Positions 8,133 through 16,714 of a stretch of 64,000 bases of DNA are shown here, piece after piece. The stretch's first letter is position 1; every line of letters begins with the position of its first letter. The notes beneath the pieces are model-generated. The model was not told the origin of the DNA and searched no databases. It saw only the letters and a program-made list of their open reading frames with translations. Both the position numbers and the translations under genes were made by a program. The DNA is from Pirellula sp. (GTDB lineage Bacteria; Planctomycetota; Planctomycetia; Pirellulales; Lacipirellulaceae), in the NCBI GenBank assembly GCA_013822725.1, contig PNKX01000011.1:115914-179913 (forward strand). The letters are read 5' to 3'.

Positions 8133-9974
8133 ATGCTCGTCCGCCATTTAACTGCTCTTTTCCTTGTCGGAACTCTCGCCACCCAAGCCTCCGCCGCGAT
8201 TCGAATCGTGGCCGCCAGCGGCCAAGCGGCTCCGAATACCACCGGCAGGTTCTCGCAGCTCTATCACTCGGGCGACGGACCGGCGCCTCCCGTCATTAAC
8301 AGCGCCGGTCGCGTCGCTTTTGCCGCGACCCTGGAAATCGGCGTCGGCGTGACGGCGCTCGACGATACGGGCATGTGGTCTGACGGGGGCGGAGCGATGG
8401 CACTGGTGGGCCGCGAAGGGTTCGCCGCTCCGACAGGGCCAGCCGGCGCGCTCTACCGTCGCCTGGCCAATCCCGTGCTTAACGACACCGGCGCCATCGC
8501 ATTCGGAGGGGCGATGCGAGAAGGCGTCGCGGGAGTCACCGTCGATGACAACGGCGGCCTCTGGTCGAGCGGCGGCGGCGCGACCGCTCTCGTGGCGCGC
8601 GAAGGAAATCAGGCCGTCGGAACCGCGGCCGGCGTCGAATTTGCGGGGCTCATCGACCCCACTTTCAACAACAGCGGCCAATCGGCCTTTCGATCAACGC
8701 TTAGCGGCGCCGGCGTCACCGCCGCCAACGACGACGGAGTCTGGTCGCAGAAGCTTGGTTTGCTCGGATTGATCGCCCGCGCCGGCAATGCCGCGCCGGG
8801 GACGCCGGCCGGACTCAATTTTGCCAGTTTCACGGCAGGGCTTCCCTCGATCAACGATGCAGGCAACGTTTCATTCCGGGCGATCGTTGCCGGCGCTGGG
8901 GTGACAACCGCAAACGATACCGGCCTCTGGGTCGAGCGCGGCGGCGCAGTGGCACTTGTCGCGCGCGAAGGGAGCCCGGCAGCTGGATTAGAGGCGGGCA
9001 CCAACTACGGCAGCTTCTCCGAGCCTGTGCTGAACTCTGCCGGACAAACGGCCTTCGTTGCGACGCTTGTCGGCGGCGTCAATGCGAAGAACGTGGCCCT
9101 TTTCGCCGAAACCGGGAACGCGTCGGCGGTTGTCGTCAGAAAAGGGGACGCAGCCCCGAACGTCGCGGCTGGATCCGTCTTCGCCAACTTCGCTTCACCG
9201 CTGTTCAACGCATCGAATGACTTCGCCTTCCAGGCGACCATCAGCGGCCCGAACGTCATCACCAGCAACAACGACGGCGTCTGGATCAAGCAGGACGGCG
9301 CGCTGAAACCAATCGCCTTGGAAGGGGCTCCTGCTCCTGGCGCTGGGGCCAGCGAACTTTTCAGCAGCTTTACTGAACTTGCACTGAACGCGAGTGGCCA
9401 AATCGCCTTCTTCGGCACGCTCACTGGCGCCGGCGTTACGGCCGCCAACGATGGCGGCATCTGGGCCACTACGGCGACGGGGGAACTTCGGCTTGTTGCA
9501 CGCGAAGGAAGCCCGTTGGCCCCCGGTCAAGTCGGTGACGTCAGCGGGCTCTATTTCGCCGGCGGATCGAACAACGAGGATGGGCAGCGCAGCGGTTTCA
9601 ATGATCGAGGCGAGCTTGCCTTCCTGGCCACTTTGGTAGGCGGCGGCAGCCGCATCGCTGTTTCAGACGTCGTGGTCCAGTCGTCGGCGGACTTCAACGG
9701 CGATTCATTGGTCAACGGCAGCGATTTTCTAATCTGGCAGAAAAATCTCGGCATGACCGTCGGCGCGCAGAAGTCTAACGGCGACGCCGACGGCGACGGC
9801 GATGTTGACGCCGCTGACCTCGCTAGCTGGAAGGGTGGCTTCGGCGTCATGGCTGCGACCGCGGCTTCGGTCGCAGCCGTTCCGGAACCAGGCGCCGTGG
9901 CATTGGCCTTGAGCGCCGTCGCCTGTCTACTGGCCACGCGCCGATCTGCCCATCGCGAGAGCTGTGAAGACTAA
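8133..9974 (+). CDS. Secreted PEP-CTERM protein with NxxGxxAF tandem repeats and dockerin-like segment
   Basis: 613 residues from ATG 8133, which begins a signal peptide ('MLVRHLTALFLVGTLATQAS'); the frame is open further upstream but without coding character. The body is eight or so tandem units of about 60 residues, each with a core such as 'NSAGRVAFAATL', 'NDTGAIAFGG', 'NASGQIAFFGTL' or 'NDRGELAFLATL'. This is the choice-of-anchor NxxGxxAF repeat, probably a beta-propeller or beta-solenoid. A calcium-binding dockerin-like pair follows ('DFNGDSLVNGSDFLIWQ', 'DADGDGDVDAADLASWK'). The end, 'VPEPGAVALALSAVACLLAT' plus Arg, is a PEP-CTERM sorting signal processed by exosortase. The stop overlaps the convergent next gene by 4 bp. 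Confidence 0.88.
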   Translation: MLVRHLTALFLVGTLATQASAAIRIVAASGQAAPNTTGRFSQLYHSGDGPAPPVINSAGRVAFAATLEIGVGVTALDDTGMWSDGGGAMALVGREGFAAPTGPAGALYRRLANPVLNDTGAIAFGGAMREGVAGVTVDDNGGLWSSGGGATALVAREGNQAVGTAAGVEFAGLIDPTFNNSGQSAFRSTLSGAGVTAANDDGVWSQKLGLLGLIARAGNAAPGTPAGLNFASFTAGLPSINDAGNVSFRAIVAGAGVTTANDTGLWVERGGAVALVAREGSPAAGLEAGTNYGSFSEPVLNSAGQTAFVATLVGGVNAKNVALFAETGNASAVVVRKGDAAPNVAAGSVFANFASPLFNASNDFAFQATISGPNVITSNNDGVWIKQDGALKPIALEGAPAPGAGASELFSSFTELALNASGQIAFFGTLTGAGVTAANDGGIWATTATGELRLVAREGSPLAPGQVGDVSGLYFAGGSNNEDGQRSGFNDRGELAFLATLVGGGSRIAVSDVVVQSSADFNGDSLVNGSDFLIWQKNLGMTVGAQKSNGDADGDGDVDAADLASWKGGFGVMAATAASVAAVPEPGAVALALSAVACLLATRRSAHRESCED

Positions 9975-10822
9975 CGGCGGCGCTTCGCCGTCTCGCTCTT
10001 CATGAACGCCAGCGCATCGCTCGCGAGTTGATCTTCGCTCTCGTACATCCGCCGCCAGATCTTCGTGGCGGCGGCGACTTCGGGCATCGCCAGGCCGAAC
10101 GCCTCGACGACCATCCAGCCGTCGTAGCCGCTCTTGGCGATCGCATCGAAGTTTTCGGCCCAGCGAATGTTCCCCTGGCCGGGCGTGCTGCGATCGTTCT
10201 CCGAAATGTGGATATGCACCATGGAAGGGGTCGCCGTGGCGATCGCCTCGGCGATGTTCTTCTCTTCGATGTTCGAGTGGAACGTGTCGTACATCAACTT
10301 GCAGCGAGGGTGGTTGACGTCCTGCACGAACCGCGCGGCGTCCTTCATGCAGTTCATCATGTAGCACTCGAACCGATTGACCGCTTCGAGGGCAAGGGTC
10401 ACGCCGGTCTTCGCCGCGTGTTCGGCGACCTCCCGCATCGTCTCCACGCCCCATTTCCATTCGTCTTTGCTCGGTCCGGCGCCGCTGAAGCTGCCGAGCG
10501 CCGAGTGATACGGCCCGCACAGGGTCACGGCGCCGAGCGCCTCGCAGCAGTCGACCGCCAGCTTGTTCCCCGCCACGCCCTTCGCGCGAATCGCCGCGTC
10601 AGGACTGATCGGGTTGTCAGCGTCGGTCCGCACCGTGACGGCGGTTCGCTCGAGCCCGGCGTCGTCGAGCCGCTTGCCCCACTTGCCGTAGAAGGCTTCG
10701 TCGAGTTCGAACATCGGGATCTCGACGCCGTCGTAGCCCATCGCCTTGAGCCGATCGAGCACCGGCAAGATCGAATCATCGAGGTGAGCGGTCCAGAGCA
10801 ACAGGTTCATGCCGAACTTCAT
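9971..10822 (-). CDS. Sugar phosphate isomerase/epimerase family protein (TIM barrel)
   Basis: 283 residues. It has the xylose-isomerase-like/D-tagatose 3-epimerase fold: 'MKFGMNLLLWTAHLD', 'YDGVEIPMFELDE', 'TLALEAVNRFECYMMN', 'LMYDTFHSNIEEKNI', 'VHIHISENDRSTPGQGNI', 'YDGWMVVEAFGLAMPE'. The Glu, Asp/His and final Glu in these motifs match the metal-binding residues of the family (Glu in 'LEAVNR', Asp and His in 'YDTFHSNIE', Glu in 'VVEAF'). Members isomerise or epimerise free ketoses or inositols; the substrate is not determined. It ends in an interleaved TAG/TAA overlap with the PEP-CTERM gene. Confidence 0.85.
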   Translation of the reverse strand: MKFGMNLLLWTAHLDDSILPVLDRLKAMGYDGVEIPMFELDEAFYGKWGKRLDDAGLERTAVTVRTDADNPISPDAAIRAKGVAGNKLAVDCCEALGAVTLCGPYHSALGSFSGAGPSKDEWKWGVETMREVAEHAAKTGVTLALEAVNRFECYMMNCMKDAARFVQDVNHPRCKLMYDTFHSNIEEKNIAEAIATATPSMVHIHISENDRSTPGQGNIRWAENFDAIAKSGYDGWMVVEAFGLAMPEVAAATKIWRRMYESEDQLASDALAFMKSETAKRRR

Positions 10823-10914
10823 CGGGCGTCTCCACGCGGGAAGAGGGGAAAAGTCTGAGATGGCCGAGCGGCACGGGACGCCTGCTCGTGACCCATAACT
10901 TAATAGGGCCGGCC

Positions 10915-11000
10915 AATAAAAGCCACCGGCTTTGCCGGTGGACGCGGTTAGTCAACGCTCGCCATTTGCGTGATTCGTCCACCGGCAAAGCCGGTGGCTT
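10915..11000. repeat. Family C palindrome pair (inverted)
   Basis: 'AAAAGCCACCGGCTTTGCCG' at 10915 and the reverse complement 'GTCCACCGGCAAAGCCGGTG' at 10977 face each other. The right copy touches the stop codon of the beta-propeller gene. The same two arms with a different spacer are at 49012-49097. Confidence 0.75.
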
Positions 11001-11942
11001 CTAGCGCCGCACGCCGTCAACGTCGAGCAGCAGTGAGTTCGACATCGAGTTGCCAAACTCTTCATGCCCGTCGAATTGCCACACGACCTTCTTGGTCTTC
11101 GGCTCAACCTCGACTAGCGTCGGGTTCTCGGGCCCCGCATGGCAATTGCCGATGACGTAGTTGCCGTTAGGCAAGACTTCGAGCGTGGTGACCCAAGCGA
11201 GCGAGATCCCCGGCAGTTCGTTCTGCTCCAGCTTCCAGACAATCTCCTTCGCCGGGGTCACTTCGATGACGCTATGGCCGTTGCCAGTCGAGATGAGCAT
11301 GTTCCCGTTCTTCAGTCGCACGGCGGCGAAGCACTTGTTGCCGAACGCCTCGGGGCCGTGGCCGTCGGCTGGTTTCTTGCCGAACATCGGAACGTCGTAT
11401 TCCCACACAACTTTGCCGTCGCCATCGTACTCGCGGACCTTGCCGTCCCCCTCGTGGCAGACGAGGTAGTGGCCATCGTCGAGTTTGCGGACCAGCCGCG
11501 TATCGGTATGGGGATGAGGATGTTCGACCTTGAGCGGAATCGTCTTCTGAATCTTGCCGTCGCGAGTGATCTCGATGATCCGCGCCGGCCCCGATTCGGC
11601 GATCATCACGCCGCCGTCCGCCAACGGCTGGAACGAGTGAACCTCCACCGGCTTGCCGTCGTTGCCGCCTTGCTTGCCGGAATTATAAGACCACACGACC
11701 TGGCCGTTCTCCGGCTCAATCTCCACGATCTCCGCTCCGCCGCGCTGAACCATGAAGTGACCGTTCGGCAGGCGGTGAATGTCGTGAATGCCGCCCCACG
11801 GCATCTCCCGCTCGACGGCGCCGTCGGTTCCGACGATCGCGAGGCGGTTTTCGCCTTGGGTGGCGAAGCGATGACCAGCGGCTTGGCTAGTAGCTGCCCA
11901 CGTCATCAATAGCCCGAAAGCGATCGTCCAAGATAGCCGCAT
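11001..11942 (-). CDS. Secreted PQQ-like / arylsulfotransferase-like beta-propeller protein
   Basis: 313 residues with a signal peptide ('MRLSWTIAFGLLMTWAATSQ', cleavage after AA). The mature part is a run of six or seven beta-propeller blades with the recurring 'LPNGHFMV', 'LADGGVMIAESG', 'LDDGHYLVCHEGDGKV', 'LKNGNMLISTGNGHSVIEV' and 'LPNGNYVIGNC' cores. Alternating 'G.VVW.Y' strands such as 'GQVVWSYN', 'GKVVWEYD' and 'KKVVWQFD' are typical of PQQ/ASST-like propellers. The catalytic His pair of true arylsulfotransferases is not evident, so a binding or structural role in the periplasm is as likely. Confidence 0.8.
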   Translation of the reverse strand: MRLSWTIAFGLLMTWAATSQAAGHRFATQGENRLAIVGTDGAVEREMPWGGIHDIHRLPNGHFMVQRGGAEIVEIEPENGQVVWSYNSGKQGGNDGKPVEVHSFQPLADGGVMIAESGPARIIEITRDGKIQKTIPLKVEHPHPHTDTRLVRKLDDGHYLVCHEGDGKVREYDGDGKVVWEYDVPMFGKKPADGHGPEAFGNKCFAAVRLKNGNMLISTGNGHSVIEVTPAKEIVWKLEQNELPGISLAWVTTLEVLPNGNYVIGNCHAGPENPTLVEVEPKTKKVVWQFDGHEEFGNSMSNSLLLDVDGVRR

Positions 11943-12012
11943 GATGTCAGTCTCGCTGTAGTTTCGATGAGGTGCGATTCAAGTGAGCTCGCAGCAGTTG
12001 GGGACAGGACGC

Positions 12013-13308
12013 TTACTCCTCCTCGTCCTCGCCGCCCCCAATCCGATCCTTCCCAACCCACTTCCGCAGCACTTCGGGAATCAGAATCGAACCGTCAGGC
12101 TGCTGGCAGTTCTCGAGGATCGCGATGAGCGCCCGGCTGATCGCCACCGCGGTGCCGTTGAGGGTGTGAACGAAGTTCGTCCCCTTCTCGCCCTTCACCT
12201 TGTAGCGAATATCGAGCCGCCGCGCCTGGTAGTCGGTGCAGTTCGACGTGCTGGTGACTTCACCATACTCGCCGCTGTCGCCGCGGCCCGGCATCCAGGC
12301 TTCGAGGTCGAATTTGCGATAGGCTGGCCCGCCGAGGTCGCCCGATGCGATGTCGAGCACGCGGTACGGAATGCCGAGACCGTCGAAGATCTCGCACTCG
12401 AGTTCGCAGAAGTAATTGTGCATGTCCTCGCTTTGCTCGGGGAGCGTGAACGCGAACATCTCGACCTTCGTGAACTGATGGACGCGGTAGAGCCCGCGCG
12501 ACGCGCGGCCGGCGGCGCCCGCCTCGGTCCGGAAGCAATGGCTGATGCCGCAGAGCTTGATCGGCAAGTCTTCGGCGTCGATCGTGATCCCGGCGTACAA
12601 GCCGCCGAGGGTGATCTCGGAAGTGGCGACTAGATTCAGATCGAAATTTTCGACCGTATAAATCTGCGTCTCCGGCCCGCGCGGGATGTAGCCGACGCCA
12701 GCCAAAATCTCACCGCGAGCGAGGTCAGGCGTGATCGTCGGAGTAAATCCTTCCTTGACCAGCAGCTCGACCGCGTACTGTTGCAGTGCCATTTCCAGGA
12801 GGGCTGCTTCGTTCCGCAAAAAGTAAAAGCCGTGGCCAGCGATCCGCGCAGCGCCGGCGAAGTCGATCAGGTCGTGCTGCTCGCCAAGCTGGACGTGATC
12901 GAGCACCGGGAACCGCATCGGCGTCACCTGCATGGCGCCTTTTCGCAGTTCGCGACTCGCGTCTTCGCCGCCGCGCGGCGACTCAGCGTGCGTCATGTTT
13001 GGCAGGCTGCGATAAATCGCTCCCGCCTCGGCGTCGATTCGCTCATGGTCGGCTTGCTTCGCTTCCTTCAGTTCGCGAAGCTTCCGGCCCTCTTCCTTGC
13101 GGGCCTCGCGCTCGGCGTCGTCCTTCGCTTGGCCGATCGACTTGCTGACGACGTTCGCCTGCCGCGAGAGTTCTTCGATCTCCTGCTGCAGCGAGCGGCA
13201 CTCGGTCTCCAGCTTTACAAACCGGGCGACGTCGGCCTTCATGCCGCGGGCGGCGCAGTTCTGCTGCACCAACTCGGCGTTCTCAAGAATAAAGCGCTTA
13301 TCAAGCAT
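12013..13308 (-). CDS. serS: Seryl-tRNA synthetase
   Basis: 431 residues, normal for bacterial SerRS. It charges tRNA-Ser with serine in the cytoplasm. The N-terminal 110 residues form the antiparallel coiled-coil arm that contacts the long variable arm of tRNA-Ser ('LQQEIEELSRQANVVSKSIG'). The class II catalytic domain shows motif 2 as 'FRTEAGAAGRASRGLYRVHQ' and motif 3 as 'GTAVAISRALIAILENCQ' ending in 'GSILIPEVLRKWVG'. The gene stands alone; the gap before it on the minus strand holds an inverted-repeat pair. Confidence 0.96.
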   Translation of the reverse strand: MLDKRFILENAELVQQNCAARGMKADVARFVKLETECRSLQQEIEELSRQANVVSKSIGQAKDDAEREARKEEGRKLRELKEAKQADHERIDAEAGAIYRSLPNMTHAESPRGGEDASRELRKGAMQVTPMRFPVLDHVQLGEQHDLIDFAGAARIAGHGFYFLRNEAALLEMALQQYAVELLVKEGFTPTITPDLARGEILAGVGYIPRGPETQIYTVENFDLNLVATSEITLGGLYAGITIDAEDLPIKLCGISHCFRTEAGAAGRASRGLYRVHQFTKVEMFAFTLPEQSEDMHNYFCELECEIFDGLGIPYRVLDIASGDLGGPAYRKFDLEAWMPGRGDSGEYGEVTSTSNCTDYQARRLDIRYKVKGEKGTNFVHTLNGTAVAISRALIAILENCQQPDGSILIPEVLRKWVGKDRIGGGEDEEE

Positions 13309-13353
13309 TGGGGGGGATGCTTTCTGGGCGTGTCGATGGACTGAAAAAAATGC

Positions 13354-13509
13354 TTAACCACGAAGGCACTAAGACACGAAGAAAGCACCAAGGAATGATG
13401 GAAAGCTGCCCACGTGAACGACCAACATCCAGTCGTAATGTGCGGAACTCTTGCCCTCTATACCCTCTTCTTCGTGCTTTCCTTAGTGTCTTTGTGCCTT
13501 GGTGGTTAA
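13354..13509. repeat. Inverted-repeat pair ('aaccacgaaggcactaagac' family)
   Basis: Left arm 13354-13395 ('TTAACCACGAAGGCACTAAG...') and right arm 13468-13509, its near-perfect reverse complement ('...GTGCCTTGGTGGTTAA'), separated by 72 bp. It fills the 216-bp gap between the M20 peptidase and serS. Confidence 0.8.
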
Positions 13510-13524
13510 CTGAATTGAGTTTGA

Positions 13525-14898
13525 TTACTTCTTAATCGCCGCCAACTCTTGCCACAGTGCCGCGCTCGCGCGGATGCCGCGGTGGTAGTCGTCGAGCGAA
13601 AACTTCTCGTTGGGGCTGTGGGGATTGTCGTCGTTTTGCCCCCAGCCCAACAGCAGCACGTCGGCGTTGAGGACCGACGCGAATTTGTTGACGATCGGGA
13701 TCGACCCCCCTTCGCGGATGAAAACCGGCCGGCGTTCGAAGCCCTTCTCCACGGCGATCGCCGCCGCCTGCAGGTAGGGGCTATCGAGCGGCATCACGAT
13801 GCCCGGTGCGCCGTGGTGTTCCACCAACTTCATGCGAATCCCGGGGGGCAGCAGCTCTTCGAGCCGCTTCTTCAGACCCGCCGCCACCTTGTGCGGATCT
13901 TGGTTCGGCACCAGTCGGCAACTCAGCTTCGCGGTCGCCTTCGCAGGCAGCACCGTCTTGGCGCCAGCGCCCTGGTAGCCGCTCGTGAGGCCGTTGACGT
14001 CGAGCGTCGGCCGGGCCCAACGGCGTTCGATCGTGCTGAACCCCTTCTCGCCGGCCAGATGCTCGACGCCGAGTTGGGCTTTGAACCCCTCCTCGTCGAA
14101 CGGCAGCGCCGCGAACTCCGCCCGCTCCCGTTCGGTGAGGTCGGCCACGTCGTCGTAGAATCCGGGAATCGTTACTCGACCGTCGGCGTCGACCAGGGCG
14201 CCGAGCATCTTCGCCATCGCGTTGGCCGGATTCGCCACGCCGCCGCCGAAGACGCCCGAGTGCAAATCTTGTTTGGGGCCAAGCAGCTTCAGTTCGAAGT
14301 AGGCAATTCCCCGCAAGCCGTAAGTAATCGCCGGCACGCCAGGAGCGAATTGGCTGGTATCGCTGATGACGACGCAGTCGCACGCCAATTGCTCGGCGTT
14401 GTCTTTGAGAAACGCCTCCAAATGCTCGCTGCCGACCTCCTCCTCGCCTTCGATCAGTAGTTTCACTTGCAGAGGCAACTCGCCCGCGGTCGCCAGCCAC
14501 GATTCGATGCTCTTCACGTGGGTCAGCATCTGCCCTTTGTCGTCGGTCGCCCCGCGGGCAAAAACCTTGCCGTCGCGGATCTCCGGCTCAAACGGCGGAG
14601 TCTTCCATTCCTCTAACGGATCGGGCGGCTGGACGTCGTAATGGCCGTAGACCAGTGCGACGGGCGCCCCGGGAACGGGGGGCGATTCGGCGTAAACGAT
14701 CGGATGACCGCCTGTTTCGATCAGGTGGACGGTCAGGCCAAGCTTCGCCAGATGATCCCGCAACCACTCGGCAGCGTGGCGAACATCGCCCTTGAAAGCT
14801 GGATCGGCGCTGACGCTCGGGATGCGGAGCAGTGCCAGCAAATCGCCCTCGAACTGCCGGCGACGGTCGTCGATATACTGGAGGGTTTGATCAAGCAC
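13525..14898 (-). CDS. M20-family zinc dipeptidase/acylase
   Basis: About 457 residues from a GTG at 14898; the frame is open to a TTG at 14961, and neither start has a strong ribosome-binding site, so the start is uncertain. The metal-binding framework of M20 peptidases is complete: His in 'YGHYDVQPPDP', bridging Asp in 'RGATDDKGQM', Glu-Glu in 'IEGEEEVGSEHLEAF', Asp in 'VISDTSQF' and the C-terminal 'FIREGGSIPIVNKF' with 'LLGWGQNDDNPHSPNEKF'. A dimerisation (lid) domain lies between about residues 210 and 350. Family members hydrolyse dipeptides or N-acyl amino acids in the cytoplasm. It is divergent from clpS. Confidence 0.9.
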   Translation of the reverse strand: MLDQTLQYIDDRRRQFEGDLLALLRIPSVSADPAFKGDVRHAAEWLRDHLAKLGLTVHLIETGGHPIVYAESPPVPGAPVALVYGHYDVQPPDPLEEWKTPPFEPEIRDGKVFARGATDDKGQMLTHVKSIESWLATAGELPLQVKLLIEGEEEVGSEHLEAFLKDNAEQLACDCVVISDTSQFAPGVPAITYGLRGIAYFELKLLGPKQDLHSGVFGGGVANPANAMAKMLGALVDADGRVTIPGFYDDVADLTERERAEFAALPFDEEGFKAQLGVEHLAGEKGFSTIERRWARPTLDVNGLTSGYQGAGAKTVLPAKATAKLSCRLVPNQDPHKVAAGLKKRLEELLPPGIRMKLVEHHGAPGIVMPLDSPYLQAAAIAVEKGFERRPVFIREGGSIPIVNKFASVLNADVLLLGWGQNDDNPHSPNEKFSLDDYHRGIRASAALWQELAAIKK

Positions 14899-14938
14899 GG
14901 CAGTTATGGCGGTGGATTGGTGCGATTGCCCGGGCCGT

Positions 14939-14967
14939 TTGGCCAGGGGGAACGCAACCAATATAAT
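14939..14967 (+). promoter_or_regulatory. Sigma-70-like promoter of clpS-mtaB
   Basis: TTGGCC at 14939-14944 and a consensus TATAAT at 14962-14967 are separated by 17 bp. They sit about 70 bp before the clpS ATG and point towards it. The -35 box matches at the important TTG positions. No other good candidate lies in this gap. Confidence 0.5.
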
Positions 14968-15035
14968 GGGCCCACTCCCCCTGCACTACGCCCATCCAGG
15001 CCGCTTCGACCTGGCAAAACGACGCGAGTAGAACC

Positions 15036-15380
15036 ATGTTCCCCGAACCTGATGACGAAACCGTCGTCGTTGTGGCGCCAAAAAAGCAAACCACGCCCAC
15101 CCGCCAAAGCCAGCGGCAGCCCCGTTACAACGTCCTCCTCTGGGACAGCGACGGCCATACGTTCGACTACGTCGAAAAGATGCTTCGCGAGCTCTTCGGC
15201 CACGAAAAGCAGCAGTGCGAGGTGATCGCCAAGTCGGTCGACGCCGACGGCAAGGCGGTCGTCCTGACCACGACGATGGAGCACGCCGAGTTGAAGCGAG
15301 ACCAGATCCACGCCTACGGCAAAGACAATCTGGAAGGTAGCAAGGGGTCGATGTGGAGCACCATCGAGCCGGTGGAGTAG
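15036..15380 (+). CDS. clpS: ATP-dependent Clp protease adaptor ClpS
   Basis: 114 residues. ClpS delivers N-degron substrates to the ClpAP/ClpCP protease. After a 28-residue variable tail, the core begins 'PRYNVLLWDSDGHTFDYVEK' and continues 'MLRELFGHEKQQCEVIA' and 'KAVVLTTTMEHAELKRDQIH'. The conserved Asn-Val-Leu-(Leu)-Asp/Trp-Asp strand and the Met/Glu-His-Ala-Glu helix that contact ClpA are present. It is the first gene of a tight pair: mtaB starts 3 bp after its stop. Confidence 0.92.
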   Translation: MFPEPDDETVVVVAPKKQTTPTRQSQRQPRYNVLLWDSDGHTFDYVEKMLRELFGHEKQQCEVIAKSVDADGKAVVLTTTMEHAELKRDQIHAYGKDNLEGSKGSMWSTIEPVE

Positions 15381-15382
15381 CG

Positions 15383-16714
15383 ATGAAGCTGAAGACGGTC
15401 ACGCTCGGTTGCAAGGTCAACCAATACGAAACGGAGTTCGTCCGCGAGGGATTGCTCGGCATTGGCTACGAAGACGCCGTCGACGAGCAGGCCGCTGACC
15501 TTTGCATCGTCAACACCTGCACGGTAACCAACGAGGGCGACTCGAAAAGCCGGCAAGTGATTCGCCGGCTGGCGCGTGAGAACCCGGCGTCCAAGATCGT
15601 CGTGATGGGCTGCTATGCCACTCGCGCCCCGGAAGAAGTCGCCGCTCTGCCGAACGTCTCGGAAGTCGTCACCGACAAGCGCGAACTCCCCGATCTGCTT
15701 GGCCGCTTCGGCGTCATCGACGTCCCCACCGGCATCAGCGGCTTCGCCCGCCGGCAGCGGGCGTATGTGAAGGTGCAGGATGGCTGCATGCTCCGCTGTA
15801 GCTTTTGCATTATCCCCTACGTGCGGCCGAACCTCGCCAGCCGCCCCGCAGCCCACATCGTCGACGAAGTCCGCCGCTTGGTCGACGCCGGTCACCGCGA
15901 GGTCGTCCTCACCGGCATTCACCTCGGCCACTACGGCGTCGATTGGAATCGCAATTTGCCGAAGGAGGAGTGGACCCGCCTCTCGCATCTGGTTCGCGAC
16001 TTGGCCACTCTTCCCGGCGACTTCCGCATTCGGATGTCGAGCATCGAGGCGACCGAGGTGACTCGCGAGTTGATCGACGTGATGGCCGACCATCCCGAGA
16101 AGGTCGCGCCGCATCTCCATATCTCCATGCAGTCAGGCAGTGACGGCGTCCTCCGCCGCATGCGACGCCGCTGGGGCGCCCAGCGTTTCGTCGACCGCTG
16201 CGGTCTGCTGAAAGAACGCCTCGATCGCCCGGCGATCACGACCGACATTATCGTCGGCTTCCCCGGCGAGACCGACGCCGAGTTCGCCGAGACGGTCGAC
16301 GTCTGCCGCCAAGCTGGCTTCTCAAAGATCCACATCTTCCCGTTCAGCCCCCGCCGCGGCACGCCGGCAGCGGAAATGGCCGACCAAATCTCCAAGCAAA
16401 CCAAACACGACCGCGGCGTCGAACTCGCCCGCGTCGAAACCGAACTGCGAGCCGAATACTACGCGTCGCTAGAAGGGATGCCGCTCCGCGTCCTGGTGGA
16501 ATCTCCCCTGGAGCAACAAGAATCCAACCAGCGAGCCGAGGGGTTCATCCCCTCGGCCCCCCAACACATCGGCACCTCCTGCCGCTACGCCCCGGTGGCG
16601 CTCCCAGCAGACCTCGCTCCTCTCGGCGAATTCGTCAACGTCATCGCCGGCCCCGCGCAAGGCAGCCACCTGACGGCAGAACTAGCCGCCGCACCGCCCG
16701 CCCTCACACGGTAA
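15383..16714 (+). CDS. mtaB: tRNA t6A37 methylthiotransferase MtaB
   Basis: 443 residues from ATG 15383. MtaB converts t6A37 to ms2t6A37 in ANN-decoding tRNAs, using two 4Fe-4S clusters and S-adenosylmethionine. The N-terminal MTTase domain has cluster cysteines at 10, 46 and 77 ('TLGCKVNQYE', 'VNTCTVTNEG', 'VMGCYAT'). The radical SAM motif is 'CMLRCSFC' (Cys 135, 139, 142). A TRAM-like C-terminal region follows. Within it, residues encoded at about 16520-16565 ('ESNQRAEGFIPSAPQ') coincide with a palindrome and look like an insertion. The gene is probably translated with clpS; its 3' end overlaps the convergent phosphohexomutase by 11 bp. Confidence 0.93.
   Translation: MKLKTVTLGCKVNQYETEFVREGLLGIGYEDAVDEQAADLCIVNTCTVTNEGDSKSRQVIRRLARENPASKIVVMGCYATRAPEEVAALPNVSEVVTDKRELPDLLGRFGVIDVPTGISGFARRQRAYVKVQDGCMLRCSFCIIPYVRPNLASRPAAHIVDEVRRLVDAGHREVVLTGIHLGHYGVDWNRNLPKEEWTRLSHLVRDLATLPGDFRIRMSSIEATEVTRELIDVMADHPEKVAPHLHISMQSGSDGVLRRMRRRWGAQRFVDRCGLLKERLDRPAITTDIIVGFPGETDAEFAETVDVCRQAGFSKIHIFPFSPRRGTPAAEMADQISKQTKHDRGVELARVETELRAEYYASLEGMPLRVLVESPLEQQESNQRAEGFIPSAPQHIGTSCRYAPVALPADLAPLGEFVNVIAGPAQGSHLTAELAAAPPALTR
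16535..16557. repeat. REP-like palindrome inside mtaB
   Basis: Arms 'GCCGAGGGG' and 'CCCCTCGGC' around the loop TTCAT, in the style of the extragenic palindromes elsewhere in the window but within the mtaB reading frame, where it encodes 'AEGFIPSA'. Confidence 0.6.
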
